From positions 41,212 through 105,211 of the forward strand of contig MNCI01022530.1 in assembly GCA_015680685.1 (NCBI GenBank): 64,000 nucleotides of DNA, written 5' to 3'. Shown here piece by piece: positions 22,751 to 35,006 of this stretch (position 1 is the first letter of the stretch; each line of letters starts with the position of its first letter). Source of the stretch: Gnetum montanum (Eukaryota; Streptophyta; Gnetopsida; Gnetales; Gnetaceae). The position numbers and the translations under genes are program-made. The notes beneath the pieces were generated by a model. That model saw only the letters and a program-made list of their open reading frames with translations. It was not told the DNA's origin and ran no database searches.

Positions 22751-24200
22751 TAGTTCTAGGAAAGGCTTTACTTATTGGATGTTGATCAACTACTTTTTAT
22801 TTGGGCATTCAAGTTTGTAGATTATCATGGCCCCAAAAGGAAAGGTTTGATCAATTATATAAGGTCCCTCCCACAATGTTTGGAATTTTTCCTTTTGGAA
22901 TACATGTGTGGGGTTCTAGTAGAGAACCTTATCTCCTAGTTGAAGTTTTACTTTCCTTATTTTAAGGTCATGATGTTCCTTGTTGAATGCCTTGTTCACG
23001 TCATTCAAAGATAGGGCCACCAATTGATTTTCGTCTAGCACATTTAGGATGATTAATCTTTCTTTTTGTGCTAGACTTAGGTCAAGATTTAAATCGCCGA
23101 TTGTTGAGAGTGTACGGAGCTCAAATTGAATCAAAAGCGTTGGAAGTTTTTGTACACTAACTCATAGGAAGAATAGCCAATAAGAAGTTTCCAAGTTGAA
23201 CAAGAAGCCCAAAGAGCATCATTAAACTTTGTACTCCAATCCTTCCTGCATTTGCTAATGGTCCACGTTAGTATTTTTGTAATCTCCCAGTTGGTTACCT
23301 CTGCTTGACCATTGGCTTGGGGGTGGTAAGGTGTTATTAATTTATGTTCTACCCCTAAGCGTTGTATTAATTTTCAAAAAGTGACACCTATGAAGTGAGT
23401 TCCATTATTAGAAATTAGTGAACATGGCACCCCAAACCTATTTACAATATTTTTTTGTATAAATTTAGTAGCAATGGATGATGTACAATCAATAACGGCT
23501 ACTACTTCTGCCCATTTTTTGTAGTAGTTAACTACTACTACAATATATGCCTTTCCGTTAGACATGGGTGTGATGGGACCCATGAAATCAATGCCCCATA
23601 TGTCGAAAGGTTCTAGTGGTTGAATCCACTATTGAGGACCTTCCATACGATTTCTCATCCCCTCGTATCATTGACAACATTCACAAGACTTGATGAACTG
23701 GTGGGCATCCCTAAAGATTATAGGCTAATAGTATCTTGCCATTAGGATTTTTATGGTCATGCGTCTCCCTGCATAGTGGCCTCTACAAGGCCTTTCATGA
23801 GCATCCTAGAGAACTCATAATTGATCTTCTTCGGGGAAACACTAATAAATTAGGCCATCAACACACACGTTGTAGAGGTGTCCATTAATTTCCATGAAGT
23901 ATTTGATGCAATGAAGGAATTTTTGTTTCTTTCTAAAATCCAAGTCTTATGGCATCTCTTGAATGAGAAGGTAGGTGAGGATGCCATTACACCATATTAT
24001 TTTTGTAGGCATTTGTTCACATATTGCTCCTATAAAGAGGAGTTCATCTGAAAATTGATCAAAGAGCAGGCTTTCCTCCTCTTTATTGTCCCATCTTAAG
24101 CAAGAGAGGTGGTCAGTGACCACATTCTTGGTTCCTTTTTTATCTACCATTGTGAGATCAAACTCCTATAAGATAACAAGCCACTGTATAACACGAGGGC
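22751..24200 (-). pseudogene. Integrase of element B, catalytic Asp lost
   Basis: The zinc-finger part lies at about 23640-23830 and the core follows. The first Asp is kept in WGIDFMG near 23580. The second is Asn (LISNNGTHF, codon 23407-23409), where LISDNG is expected. The catalytic Glu is kept in GQAEVTNWEI near 23300. The C-terminal part has GDKVLY (near 22920) and WEGPYII, the usual GPY-type module. The segment joining RNase H to integrase (NVVTDHLS...DELLF) is at 23990-24150. Several stops. Confidence 0.7.
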
Positions 24201-25640
24201 TCATCATTGACTTATTCATGAGGAAGCAGATTGCACTATGGTCTATATGCACAAATACTTTGTAACTAAGCACATAGTTCCTGAACTTTTCTAGCACATA
24301 CACCACTACCATTAGTTCTTTCTCTGTGGTGGTGTACTTTAACTATGATTCCACAATGCTTTGGCTCATGTAGTGGATGTAGTATGGATGTTTCTTATCA
24401 TCCATCTATGTGAGCACTACTCCCAAAGCATAGTTAGATGCATCCGTCATGATGTGGAAAGGTCTAAACTAGTCTGGTGCTTGTAAAATTGGTGTTTCTA
24501 TGAGTTTCTCCTTTAATTGTTGAAATGCATGTTCACATTCCTTAGTCTAGATAAAAAGTGCATCCTTCTTTGTAAGCTCTACCAATAGCTTTGCAATCTT
24601 AGAGAAATTCATTATGAATCATCGGTAGTAGCCAGTGTGTCCAAGGAATGACCGAACATCTTTTACGGTCTTTGGTTGACGTGTTATTCCTTGGATGATC
24701 CTTATCTTTTCTGGGTCTACCTCAATCCCTTTTTGCAAAACTCGGTGCCCTAGCACAATGCCTTCTTGGACCATGAGATGGCTCTTCTACCAATTGATCT
24801 GTAGGTTTGTCTCTACACATCTCTTTAGTACTTTCTCAAGTTGGTCCAAGGCTTGCTCAAAGGTAGCTCCATAAGTGGAAAAGTCATCCATAAAGACTTC
24901 AACACCACTACCAATCTGTTGTTGAAATATACTAAGGACCAAGCATTGAAATGTTGCAGGGGCATTGCATAGGCTGAATGGCATCTTACAATATGCAAAA
25001 GTCCCCCAGGGACTCGTGAATGTTGTCTTAGCCTAATCTTCTAGTGCAATTTGAATTTGGTTATAGTCACTATAACCATACAAGAAGTTATAATAAAAAT
25101 TCCTAGATATGGTGTCTAACATTTGATCTACAAATGACAAAGAAAAATGATCTTTAAATGTTTCCATATTCAATAGCCTGAAGTTGATGCAGACCTGTCG
25201 TTTGCCATCCTTCTTTGGTACAATTAAGTGGGCTAACCCACTCACTATCCACGATTGGATAGATGAAGCCCACCTTGAGGAGCTGCTCTATTTTCTCTTT
25301 GACGATTTGCTTCAATTTGGGTTTCAACCACCTCTACGGCTACCTTCTAGGCTTCATGGCTAGGTTAGTATAAATGTGATGTTGGCATATCCTTGGATTG
25401 ATTTTTGTTAGATCTAGATATGACCAAGCAAAGGTTGTTGACCATTCATTCACCACTTTCAAAAAATTTACTTTTTATTTAGGAGTAAGTTTGGCATCAA
25501 TTATTATCGATTTACCATTCTTTATAAATGCATACTCCATACCAGTCGGTAAAGTTTTTAGCTCTAGAGGCTCCTGCTTGAAGTGATTTGGGATTTCCAA
25601 CTCTCCACAACAGTTATCATCATCTTCATTAAAGAATTGG
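24201..25640 (-). pseudogene. pol: Reverse transcriptase and RNase H of element B
   Basis: The fingers and palm begin near 25340. Readable parts are VPKKDGKRQVCINFRLLN (25150-25230), FLYGYSDYNQIQIALED, PFSLCNAPATFQ (24940-24985) and the catalytic GVEVFMDDFSTYG (24870-24910), with both Asp kept. RNase H with its DAS motif is near 24430-24460 and the HTDH-like region near 24240. In-frame stops are mostly TAG/TAA. Of A, B and D, this RT is among the better preserved. Confidence 0.7.
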
Positions 25641-25749
25641 AAATGAACTTATTCAATTTTGTCCAAGCCTTCAACATATGCACAAGTTAGGCTCTTAGTT
25701 GGTTCCATGCATAATGTGTTACTATCTGAGTCAACTATCAGCCACTAGG

Positions 25750-26446
25750 TGCCCTCCTATTTTGTGGCTGCTATATACAAACACCTTTGAATGTTAATCT
25801 CTTGTGCACACTGATTACATGCTTTAATGTATGTACTCTTGATTGACCAAATCTTTTGCACGCAATTGCATCCATTATCATTGTACACGATGCATGGAAT
25901 ATGCTTCTTCTTAATCCTGTATAGTTCATTTTCCTTGCATATTTCTAAAGATAGGTCCCTTATACCCCATACATGCATCAACCATACTTAACCAAGCCCT
26001 TCCCATAATGATGGGAAGTCACTTTTGCAATTGTCCACCTTGATCACCAAAAAATCACTAGGATAGGACCACCCACAAATTGTGGTCGCAATTTCCTCTA
26101 CTAATCCTAGAGGAACAATGATTAATTGATCTACTAATTCTAGATGAATGTTGCTCTTCTTAAGAGGTGGTAGGTTCCAGGCCTTATACATGTCATGGGA
26201 GATGAGATTAACTCTAGAACTAGAGTTAAGAAGAGCCTTGCATGGCTCTTGTCCAACAATCTGTAGATAAATGAGTGGACTTCCTAAGTCAAATCTTTTT
26301 GTAGGAAGATTGCTAGCCTTAATCCAATCAGAAACAGCATGTGTTAGGATTATAGTGAAAATCTGAGGTAGCACTTGGTTTGAAGGGCACTTGAAGGTGT
26401 TTGATGCAGAAGATGAGGGTGCTAAAGATGTAGGGCGATCAACCAA
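25750..26446 (-). pseudogene. Aspartic protease region of element B, active site lost
   Basis: A 152-codon open run contains LLNSSSRVNLISHDMYKAW, where the D-S-G triad has become N-S-S, so the protease would be inactive. The rest matches A and D (NLPPLKKSNIHLELVDQ, PLGLVEEIATTICGWSY). The downstream part at 25757-25981 carries the C-terminal segment (IRDLSLEICKENE). Confidence 0.7.
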
Positions 26447-26689
26447 ACTAGGTTGTGAGGGCTGGAGAGGACTACTAGGTTAGAAGAAAGTTATTTTTTT
26501 TGATCGATTGTGTAGACCACTTGGTTGAAAAAGTGGTTGTGAGTGCATAGCCCTCGTAGCATTTCGTTGTTGTGGCTATGAAGTAATCTCACCCTACATG
26601 GATGGAGTAGGAGATAACTAGGTTTAAGGTGGCAGTGTATGTGGCAGAGGGATGTGGAGGATGATAAGGATATGAATATGGGTTTTCCC

Positions 26690-28815
26690 CTCAAGTAGAT
26701 GGTGAATGTGTTCGGTGATACTTTGGAGAGTAATAGTAATGCTGGAATGATGTATGACTTATAGAGCTTTTAGGGGAGACAGGTTGTTGAACATAGTACC
26801 CATATGGATTTTGGTTGCTTATAAGGATACTATTGCCTTGGTGATGGCATTTTCCATGACTATGGTTGGTACCACTATTGGTATTGTTCATAAGGTTGTG
26901 GAGGAGTTTCACTTAGGTAGTAAGCTTGTTGTTGCTAATGGAACCATCTTGGACTACCTTAAGGGTAAGGCAATCATCTTGGAGCTTACCTATGTGCTAG
27001 GCAAGGATTCAATGTGTACACTCTAAACTCTTGTAAGTGTGACATCACAAGGAAACATCCCTTTGGATGTTCGTATTGATAAATGTCACATTCAATTTCA
27101 TCAACAAAGTTAGACTCCAAAACTTCCTCTACTACAACAGCTTTTGCCCTTACCTCTTTGGTAGACACATTTAGCTTCTTTTTGCCTCCTATGATTATGA
27201 TCACTATTTTGCTCTTTGGATTCTTCAACAATCTTCAAAGTGGTTTGAAATTTTTCAACCAAAGAGTACCATAATTTGTCAATCTTGGCCAAAATATCAA
27301 AAACAAACTTTTCAATGGGCAAGGTCTTTTTGGTCACCACTTCATCAAGTGGTGATTCTTCTTCATCACAAAATCAAACCTCTGATTTTATGATGGAAGG
27401 GTCTCTATTATACTCTTCAGCACTTTTCCTTTTCATAGCTCACCTTCTTCTTTTGCTACTTGCTTAATTAGCCTTTGCATTTCATGAGCTCTTAGTTCAG
27501 ACAATATTCCTTGGGCATACACCACAAGGGTTCTTCTAGTTTCTACTCTAAGCCCATCTATGATGTGGCAAAGTTGTTCCCTCTGAGAATAACCATGGCC
27601 AAGGCATTAATGTAAGAGTGAATAGTATTAACCCATGCTAGTATCCAAGGGTTCATGTGCTCCTTATTTCCAACCTTGGATTTGCCTTTTTAGATTAGTT
27701 ACTTTGGACTACATTTGATATTTGTCATTAAATAGCTCTAGCATGGTACTCCATCTGCAAATAGATTCTAGCTCTAAGAACTAGTACCAACTTTTAGCTT
27801 CTTTGATGAGTGTCTTTGGGAAAAGCTTGAGTTTTTACCATTTATTCTTTATGTTTTTCAAGGCACAAGCATCATGAAAACCTTGTATATGTTTCTGTGA
27901 ATTAGAATTATATCCCCCCTCAAATCTTGGGATATTGTTCATATCTAGGTGTTTGATTTGACTATCTATCATATACCTAGTTGGAATTTTAACTATCTTT
28001 GCAATCTTGAGCATGCTTCGAGTCACTAATAGAGGTTCATCATCATCACTGCATCGATGACGCTAATGATGGTTTTGGCCATCCCTTCGATTTTGGTGGC
28101 CATCACGATCATTGTTATCTTGTTGATCACCTTCATCACAATTTTTTTATGGCATCTTCCATGAGAACTGTCAAATGAAGAGGAATGTTCAAAATCAGAT
28201 GAAGAGGATGAAGAGGAAGGTGGACTGTCATAGCCACCGTGGTATCCACCATCACTCTTACGCTTATTATGATCACCATCCTTAGATCCCTTACTATTGT
28301 GATGCTTGCTTGAGTTCCTACCTTGACTATCACATTTTCCTGAATCCAATTTATGAATAGTGGATCATAGGTTCAGGTTCACATCCTCTTCACTATATTA
28401 GGGGATGGAAAATCTTCATGTTGAGAACCTTCAATAGGAGGATCCATAGTGTTATCTTGATTTAGTAGGAACAAGGGATTGGTGTAATTTTTCCCCTTTG
28501 TAGCTTCATGGAGTTTCTCCTAATGTTAATCTCATTTGCATTGGTAGTTTTGAGTTTCATATCCATCCACAATGTATTCTTCATGAAGATATGCTATGCT
28601 TAGCTTCTTAAGGTTCTAGAATAGCATCCCAGGCATAGATCGATAAGGGGACAAGATGATGTTGCCTTCCATATCACGCCATCGCAGCTGTTCATCCTAA
28701 TGTAGGATGAAGGTGAAATTTGACACAAACTCATCTGGATGAGTGTATACCACCTTGCATTCTTGTGGAACCAGTGGTTTGGTATCCTCGTGCTTGCGAG
28801 AAGAAGAAGACATTT
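26690..28815 (-). pseudogene. gag: gag pseudogene of element B
   Basis: The start at 28815 (MSSSSRKHED) is supported by A, which begins MSSSSHKS. Conserved parts follow: VYTHPDEFV, LRWRDMEGNI, the Asp/Ser/His-rich linker near 28030-28350, IPRFEGGYN and FHDACALKNIKNKW near 27840-27930, and the nucleocapsid CDIYQYEHPKGC near 27040-27080. The second Cys of the finger is Tyr. A Pro/His/Ser-rich tail lies at 26690-26910. Multiple stops and frameshifts. Confidence 0.65.
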
Positions 28816-28947
28816 TGCAAAACAAAATAAAACTATCAGTGTGCTTTTATCATTTTATGTATAACGGGAATAATATGACCTTGAGGTTCGTAAAACAATA
28901 TTAATGGTATTCACTTAGACCTAAATAGCACACATACCACAAACAAA

Positions 28948-28966
28948 GTCCCCAGCAATAGTGCCA
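28948..28966 (-). other. Primer-binding site of B (Asp-tRNA type)
   Basis: The minus strand reads TGGCACTATTGCTGGGGAC one base after the LTR. It differs from the complement of the plant tRNA-Asp 3' end only by G/A and C/T changes. Confidence 0.75.
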
Positions 28967-28967
28967 A

Positions 28968-29882
28968 TGGTGAGCAGTGAGGTACCCTTATGCCCAACCA
29001 TATGAATCATAAAGCATTCACACGCAATCTGGTCAAATTTCATGGACTTTATCATTTTCGATGCACTAGTCCTTTAGGAAGCGAATCTAGCCTTAAGGTC
29101 AATTGTTGTCTTCCCAATTACACTTATGACGTTTGTTGGTATGGTTAGGTGTAACTGAGGCATCTGATTATTATCATTTTTTGTTTTATAGTTTGGTGCT
29201 CAAAATGTAGATGAAAGGAAATTGATTAACTAATCTAAATTAACTAATTAACTAGCATTTAACTAACCCTAAAATAAGCATCCGATCCCACTTTCCGTAC
29301 ATGTCCTAAACCAACGTATCCACTACTGAGTGTACCAAGTAATAATGTTGCTGAGATTACCAAGTGAATATGTGTTATGCTCGAAGCGGTCGTACTTATG
29401 TGTGTAATCTATCTAGCTTAATTGCTTCATTAACGTAATAACTAGAAAATATTTTAATAACTAATTGAAAACATTTAATAAATAATTAAAAGCATTAAAT
29501 GCCTAAATGAAATAGGTAATCTATCCAAAGTGCTGCAAGGCTTATCAGAAAGCTCGTCTTTATTGTTGCACACACTATCATGCTTAGGTACAACAATGCT
29601 TGAATAAGGATCCGTACACTCAATGACTCTTCCTGTAGGCACTCGAGAGAAAAATTCTAACTTTCAAATGAAAAAACTACAAGAGCTTCACTGCACCTAT
29701 AATGTCTACTTTCCATAAATGCAATTGCATGCACATATTTATAGCTGACTATAAACACTATGTCGATAGGGCCAGGTTGATGCATGATATGATGTATCAA
29801 CTAAGCCTGGTCGATGAGGCCTAGACGACAAGGCCACGTCAACAAGGTCTCATCGACATAGTCGACAAAATGCAACTCATTA
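28968..29882 (-). repeat. 5' LTR of element B
   Basis: On the plus strand it runs from TGGTGAG to CTCATTA (915 bp). Its right half matches 17018-17493. It has U3 arrays of GTCGA and GGCC motifs and a TATA-like TATTTATAG. The primer site lies just inside. Confidence 0.8.
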
Positions 29883-29933
29883 GTTAGGATTAGTTAGAGA
29901 CCAATTAGTTATTTAATTTAGATTAGTCATTAA

Positions 29934-29969
<36 letters not shown>

Positions 29970-30205
29970 AAGCACCCACAAACATAAAACATAAAATGAT
30001 AAAGATCATATGCCTCAATTTCACTTAACCATACCTTTGTACTTCACAAGTGTAATCAGGAAGACAACGAATGACCTTAGCACAAGATTTACTTCCTAGA
30101 AGACTAGTGCACTAGAAACTATAAAGTCCATAGAATTTGATCGGATCGTGCATGAATGCTTTGTGATTCGTATAGTTGGATGTAGGGGTACCTCACCACT
30201 CATCA
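29883..30205 (+). repeat. Right-hand part of an older LTR, broken by element B; contains (TC)15
   Basis: It matches the last third of the family's LTR in the opposite orientation to B and ends ACCACTCATCA at 30205. A (TC)15 microsatellite sits at 29937-29966. The left half of this LTR is missing beyond the other end of B. Confidence 0.7.
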
Positions 30206-32423
30206 AAGCTTAATATCTAATCTTCTTTACACTTGTCCAAACCATCTAAGCTGCCATTCTTATAGCTTATTGAAAATAGAAGCACTCTAAGTCTTTTTCT
30301 AATGTTTATATTATGGAGTTTATCTCATCTATTAACATTCAATATCCATTGAAGAATTTGCATTTCTACCACATTGATTTATTATTCATGCCTCTTCTAT
30401 ATTGTCTAACATTTAACACCATATAAGATTGTTATCCTTTAAAATTTTTTCATTAATTTTCCTTGTATTCTTTTATTACATAAAACACCACTAGCCTATC
30501 TTCATTTTGATCATCCTGTCTCATTTCTAATTTTAAAATCTTTATTAATTTCATCATCTGATTGAAGGATTGATCCTAAGTAGTAAAATTGTTTGTAGTT
30601 AGGTACTTTTTTGACCTAAAATTGTTACTTGTATTTCACCATTGTTTATGTTATTATTAAAATTTCATTTTATATATTCTATTTTGCTTTTACTAATTTT
30701 TAGACCTTTTGGTTCTAGAGCATATCTTCACTTCTACATTTTAGCTATAATATTTTCTTAAGTTGTATCCACCAACACAATATCATCTTTAAATAACATC
30801 CACTAGGAATTTCATCTTGTATTTCCTTTGTTAATTTATCTATAATAATGGCAAATAATTATAGGCTAAGTACAAATCCTTGACATAGATCTACTATGGA
30901 TAAAAAATTTGATGTTATTCTATAAGTTGTTCTAATTTTAGTGGTAGCTTGTTTATACATTTTTTGAATTGATTTATTGCATTTATTAAGGATATTTTTC
31001 CTCTGCAAGATCCATCAAATAATATCTCTAGACACTTTGTCATATGCTTTTTCTAACTCAAGGAAGATCATATGTATATTTTATCTATGTTTTCTAAACT
31101 TCTCTATTAATTGTCATATTAAAAACATAGCCTCTATAGTAGATCTCTTTAGCATTAATCTAGATTGATTTTCTAATATTATTAATTTAAATTTGAGATG
31201 CTACTTTATGACTCTCTCCCAAAGCTTCATAGTATGGCTCATTAACTTGATCTCTTTGTAATTTGCATATTTTTATATATCACCTTTATGTTTGTAAATG
31301 GGAACAACAAAGTTTTTTCTTCAATTATTGTACATTTCTTCATCCTTCAAAGTTTTCCTGAATAATTGTATTAGCTAAGAAATTCTTATATCTTCCAATG
31401 ATTTCCAAGCTTCTATAGGAATGTTATCTAGTCTAACAAATTTTCCATTTTTCATCTTTGATAAGGCTATCTTCACCTAAGAGAAGAAAATTTCATTAAC
31501 CAACCCAAACTTTGGATCTTCTTCTTGGATGTCTTCTGTTGAGAATTATTCATTTAATAATTTTTGAAAATAATTTTTCCACCTATCTAAAATTTTATTA
31601 TCTTTTACCAAAATTCTTTTATCTTCTTCCTTGATGCATTTGACATTATCTATGTTCTTACATTTAATGTTCTTAATTTTTTCCAATTTATAAATAGATT
31701 TTCCTCCTTCCACTATACCTCATTTCTCATAAGAGCTATCCAAGGCCTTATGTTTGACTTTGGCTACTACTATGGTTGCCTTCCTCATTGTTATTTTGTA
31801 TATCAACTTGTTTTCCTGGCTACCACTTTGCTACCATTCCTTAAAGCATTTTTTTCTTATTTTGGATAATGTGTTGCACTTCATCACTCTACCACCATGT
31901 CTCCTTTGTGATGTATTTTTGCCTTTAGTTTTACTCAAAATGTTTTTTCCAATTTTATAAATGCAACTTTCTATCTAGCCCCAAATTAAATTTGTATGAT
32001 TCTTTCAAATTCCATCATTTTATGCATTTAGTCCCTTTTCTTATGCTATCTTTAAAGCTTTGTATAGCTAAATCCATGACCATTAGTCAATGTTAAGTTC
32101 CAAGGCATTCTTTAAGTATGACCTTGTAATCTTTGCACATAGCCAAGTATCTTTAGTGTAATAAGAAACAATCAAACTGTATTTTATCCATACCACTCTT
32201 ATATGTAATTAAATGTTCTAGCCTCTTCTTGATATAAGTATTTACAATTGCAAGGTCATAGGTCCTTGCAAATTGTAATTGTGAATCTTCCATATCATTG
32301 TGTCCTCCAAATCCTTATCATCCATGAATCTGATGATATCCTATTTTCATAGATCCAACATGGCCATTAAAATCTCCTTCAATGAATATGCTTTCTTAGT
32401 GGGAAATTTCTTGAAGCATTTAA
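30206..32423 (-). pseudogene. RTE-type LINE: reverse transcriptase and part of the endonuclease
   Basis: The minus strand shows the RTE-clade wording. The end of the endonuclease is EGDFNGHVG near 32350-32380, followed by NTYIKKRLEHLITYKSGMDKIQ near 32200-32260. The RT follows: NFVVPIYKHKGDI near 31280-31310, LMSHTMKLWERVI near 31205-31250, ENQSRLMLKRSTIEAMFLI near 31130-31175 and LELEKAYDKVSRD near 31020-31070. The active site is FKDDIVLVD near 30770-30795, where both Asp are kept (30782-30787) but the usual Ala is Lys. Stops and frameshifts are common. The 5' part lies at 39003-39250, beyond copia element F. Confidence 0.75.
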
Positions 32424-33719
32424 TGTGGATTGTTGAAATTAGAAGAGAGGGGACAGGGGGGGGACGGAGATGAATAAGTTTCCCAAATTAAAAATTGTTT
32501 GAGACAAAGCACACACACCAAATTTAATTTGCTTCACCAACTTGGGTAGTCCATACTTGGAGGGTAGTTCACAAGCACACCTTTGGAGTTTGTTGCTCTC
32601 AAATGTGGTTGGAAGGGTACCTCACCTTGTACAAGCTCTAAGCTCCACTTTTGAGTTATTTGATGCTATGTATTCACTCAACCCTGCAAGGTCCCAACAA
32701 GCTTAGAATGTGGATTCTAAGATTCCACAACCTTTACAACCTAAGCTCCACTCTGAAGTGTTGTGGCACTAACCAACACTCAATCTTGCAGGATACTAAT
32801 AAGCTCAATCAAGATGCTTTCCTACAAAAATCACATCAATCCTATAGGGCAACAAAAGAGAACAACAATCATAAGAAAAGAATGCAACTAAGTTTGTTGA
32901 TCCTTGCACCTTGAGGCACAACTCACTTTTATAGATAAACAATTGTACAATGATAAACAATAATGAATACAATAAGTTCTTGATGATTACATAATGATAG
33001 TACAAAATCTTGTTACTTTCCCAATGAAAATGAGGTCTTCTTATAGCCAAGATGTTTCTGAAATCACCTCGGAATTTATGTAATGACTAACTAACAATCA
33101 TGACAAATGTCTTCCTTAAGACTGAGACATCTTTCTATAATTGACCTTCATTTTGGAAAGACATCTTCCTCAAGACAAAGATGTTTTTTGCATTTAACCT
33201 CCATTCTACAAAGACATCTTCTTTTGATGAAAGATGTCTTTCTCTTTAGAAAGACGGCTGTTGTTTTGCAAGGCGTCTTCTCTTGTGCTACCTTCCATTC
33301 TGCCAAGATATCTTCCATCACTTGGAGACATCTTTCTTCAACTTCCTTTGTCCTTTGAAATCTTTATTCCTTTTTCATGATCTTGCACTTCTCCATGATC
33401 TTATAAGTTCTTAATGATGTTAACTTTGCTTGTGAGTCATTGGGTCCTTGTCCACGTTCTTTGAATTCTTGTATGTTCTCTTAAGACCTTCTAGATGGCC
33501 TTCTCCTTTGAGCTCTCCTTTTGTCTAAACCAGTTCATTCCTTATCATCAATGTAGGCTTCATCTTGGTCTCCAAGATCTTCATTTTGATATTTCTTTGT
33601 ACATGCCATGTCATCTTGGTTTTCAATGCTTTATCCTACAAACACAATAACTGTGTAATCATACAAACAACCTTTAACTCCATTTTACTTAACATTTTGA
33701 CTTGTTAAAAGGTCAACCA
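32424..33719 (-). repeat. 3' LTR of copia element F
   Basis: It matches 37756-39002 throughout: shared TGTGGAT start on the plus strand, GATGAATAAG, CCCAAATTAAAA, GAGGGTAGTTCACAAGC and the end AAAAGGTCAAC. On the minus strand it begins TGGTTGACC. A polypurine tract (CCAAAGAGAGGGAGA) lies just inside. Confidence 0.75.
33100..33340. promoter_or_regulatory. Cluster of AAGACRTCTT palindromes in the 3' LTR of F
   Basis: The cluster has repeated AAGACATCTTC, GAAAGATGTCTTTC and AAGGCGTCTTC units. They are decayed forms of the GACGTC palindromes that are better kept in the other LTR (38385-38625). GACGTC is a C-box-type bZIP core; a binding role is inferred. Confidence 0.5.
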
Positions 33720-35006
33720 TCTCCCTCTCTTTGGTGATTTTCAAAACTTAAGAAAATGGGTTAGTAATCATACAAATATCCAAATATATCTATAATCATA
33801 CTCTCCCCCTTTTTGAATAGCAACAAAAAGGATAAAGCACATAACATTTAATAGTCTAATGAAGATTATAAAAGCAGCACTTCCCCATGTTGAAAAGAAA
33901 TGAAAACTTCAATATTGTTTCATCTTAGCCATCCCATAGTCACAAATGATATGCATATTGCTGTAATGAATATTATCAATCATTTGCAATATTTCATAAT
34001 GGAACTATGAGTACTTCTTGCTTCTATGAAGTCCATACAAATAAGAGAGGCTTAAGTACTCAAGGGAAGAGAAATATATTCATAGCATGCTATATTATCA
34101 TAAACAGAGAAATTAGGCAACACAATCTTAAATATTGAATTTGTATGTTGATGATAAAAGTCTACATTTCATTAAGATCTATCCTTATTAGTTCAAAAAC
34201 AAAGTTAGAGAGAACAAGCCATAACTAATCTAAATAAGACTAAAAACAAGCCTTTTGATGTCTTAGAGAAATTGAGCATTTAAGAACAAGTAACTCATCT
34301 TATAGAACCAATAAAGTCATTAGTTAAATTAATATTTCATGATTCCATTAGTACTCAACTCCTTGAAGTCATAACAAAGGTAATTATTTGGCAAGAAAGA
34401 AAGGATACTCTTGTAAAAGTAAAAATAAATTCTTATGAAGAAGGACAAATACCAAAACCAAAACAAGCAAATGCCCAAAAATAGCCAACTAGATTTTTAA
34501 CAAGATGTTCAAATAGTAACCAAAAGATATCACAAGGTAAAATGTTTGTAAGATATCTTAACCAAGATTTAATTCTACTTTTACCTTGGATATTGTACCA
34601 TACCCTTGCATGACATGAATCCTTGCTCATGTTGGAAAGTGATATTTTGTTGTTTGAGTGTTAGAAGTCTCCAAAGACTTCCTGTACATTGATGACCTTT
34701 AAGATGATAATAAATAATGAGGAACATGCTCCCCCTACACATATGCATCTCTTTTTGGGCTTTTAAGATCATATTGTATTTGTCAAGGAAGTAAACAGTG
34801 TAAATCACCAAAGCACTATAATTGTAAGTTAGCATTAAGATCAAATGTGGAGACCAAGGTCTCTAATCAATAATATGGATAGAATATACAAAGTTGTGTG
34901 ACTTATCATGACAATGGCTAAAATATCCCAAAGAATGTGAGCTTAGAAATAGATCATCACAAGAAGTTCAAATCATGCTAGATGAAAGCAAGACAAAAAT
35001 AATAAT
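33720..35006 (-). other. 3' interior of copia element F, no gene seen
   Basis: It is AT-rich with only short frames. The pol genes expected here are absent. On the minus strand AAAAAGGGGGAGAG (near 33805-33820) and CCAAAGAGAGGGAGA next to the LTR are polypurine-rich. Confidence 0.5.

Larger units (their letters stand above)
17018..29882 (-). mobile_element. Element B: Athila-like Ty3/gypsy element with an env-position frame
   Basis: Read on the minus strand the order is 5' LTR (29882-28968), Asp-type primer site, gag, protease, RT, RNase H, integrase, a long conserved noncoding part, an internal U3-like promoter and intron, an extra frame of about 950 codons, a polypurine tract and a partial 3' LTR (17493-17018). 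About 440 bp of the 3' LTR are missing on the outer side. The flank at the 5' LTR is an LTR fragment (29883-30205), so B inserted into an older LTR and the other side was later lost. Protease and integrase active sites are mutated. Confidence 0.75.

Noticed and set aside
29937-29966. (TC)15 as a regulatory element
   Set aside because: It is a simple microsatellite inside a dead LTR fragment, not present in the other LTR copies.
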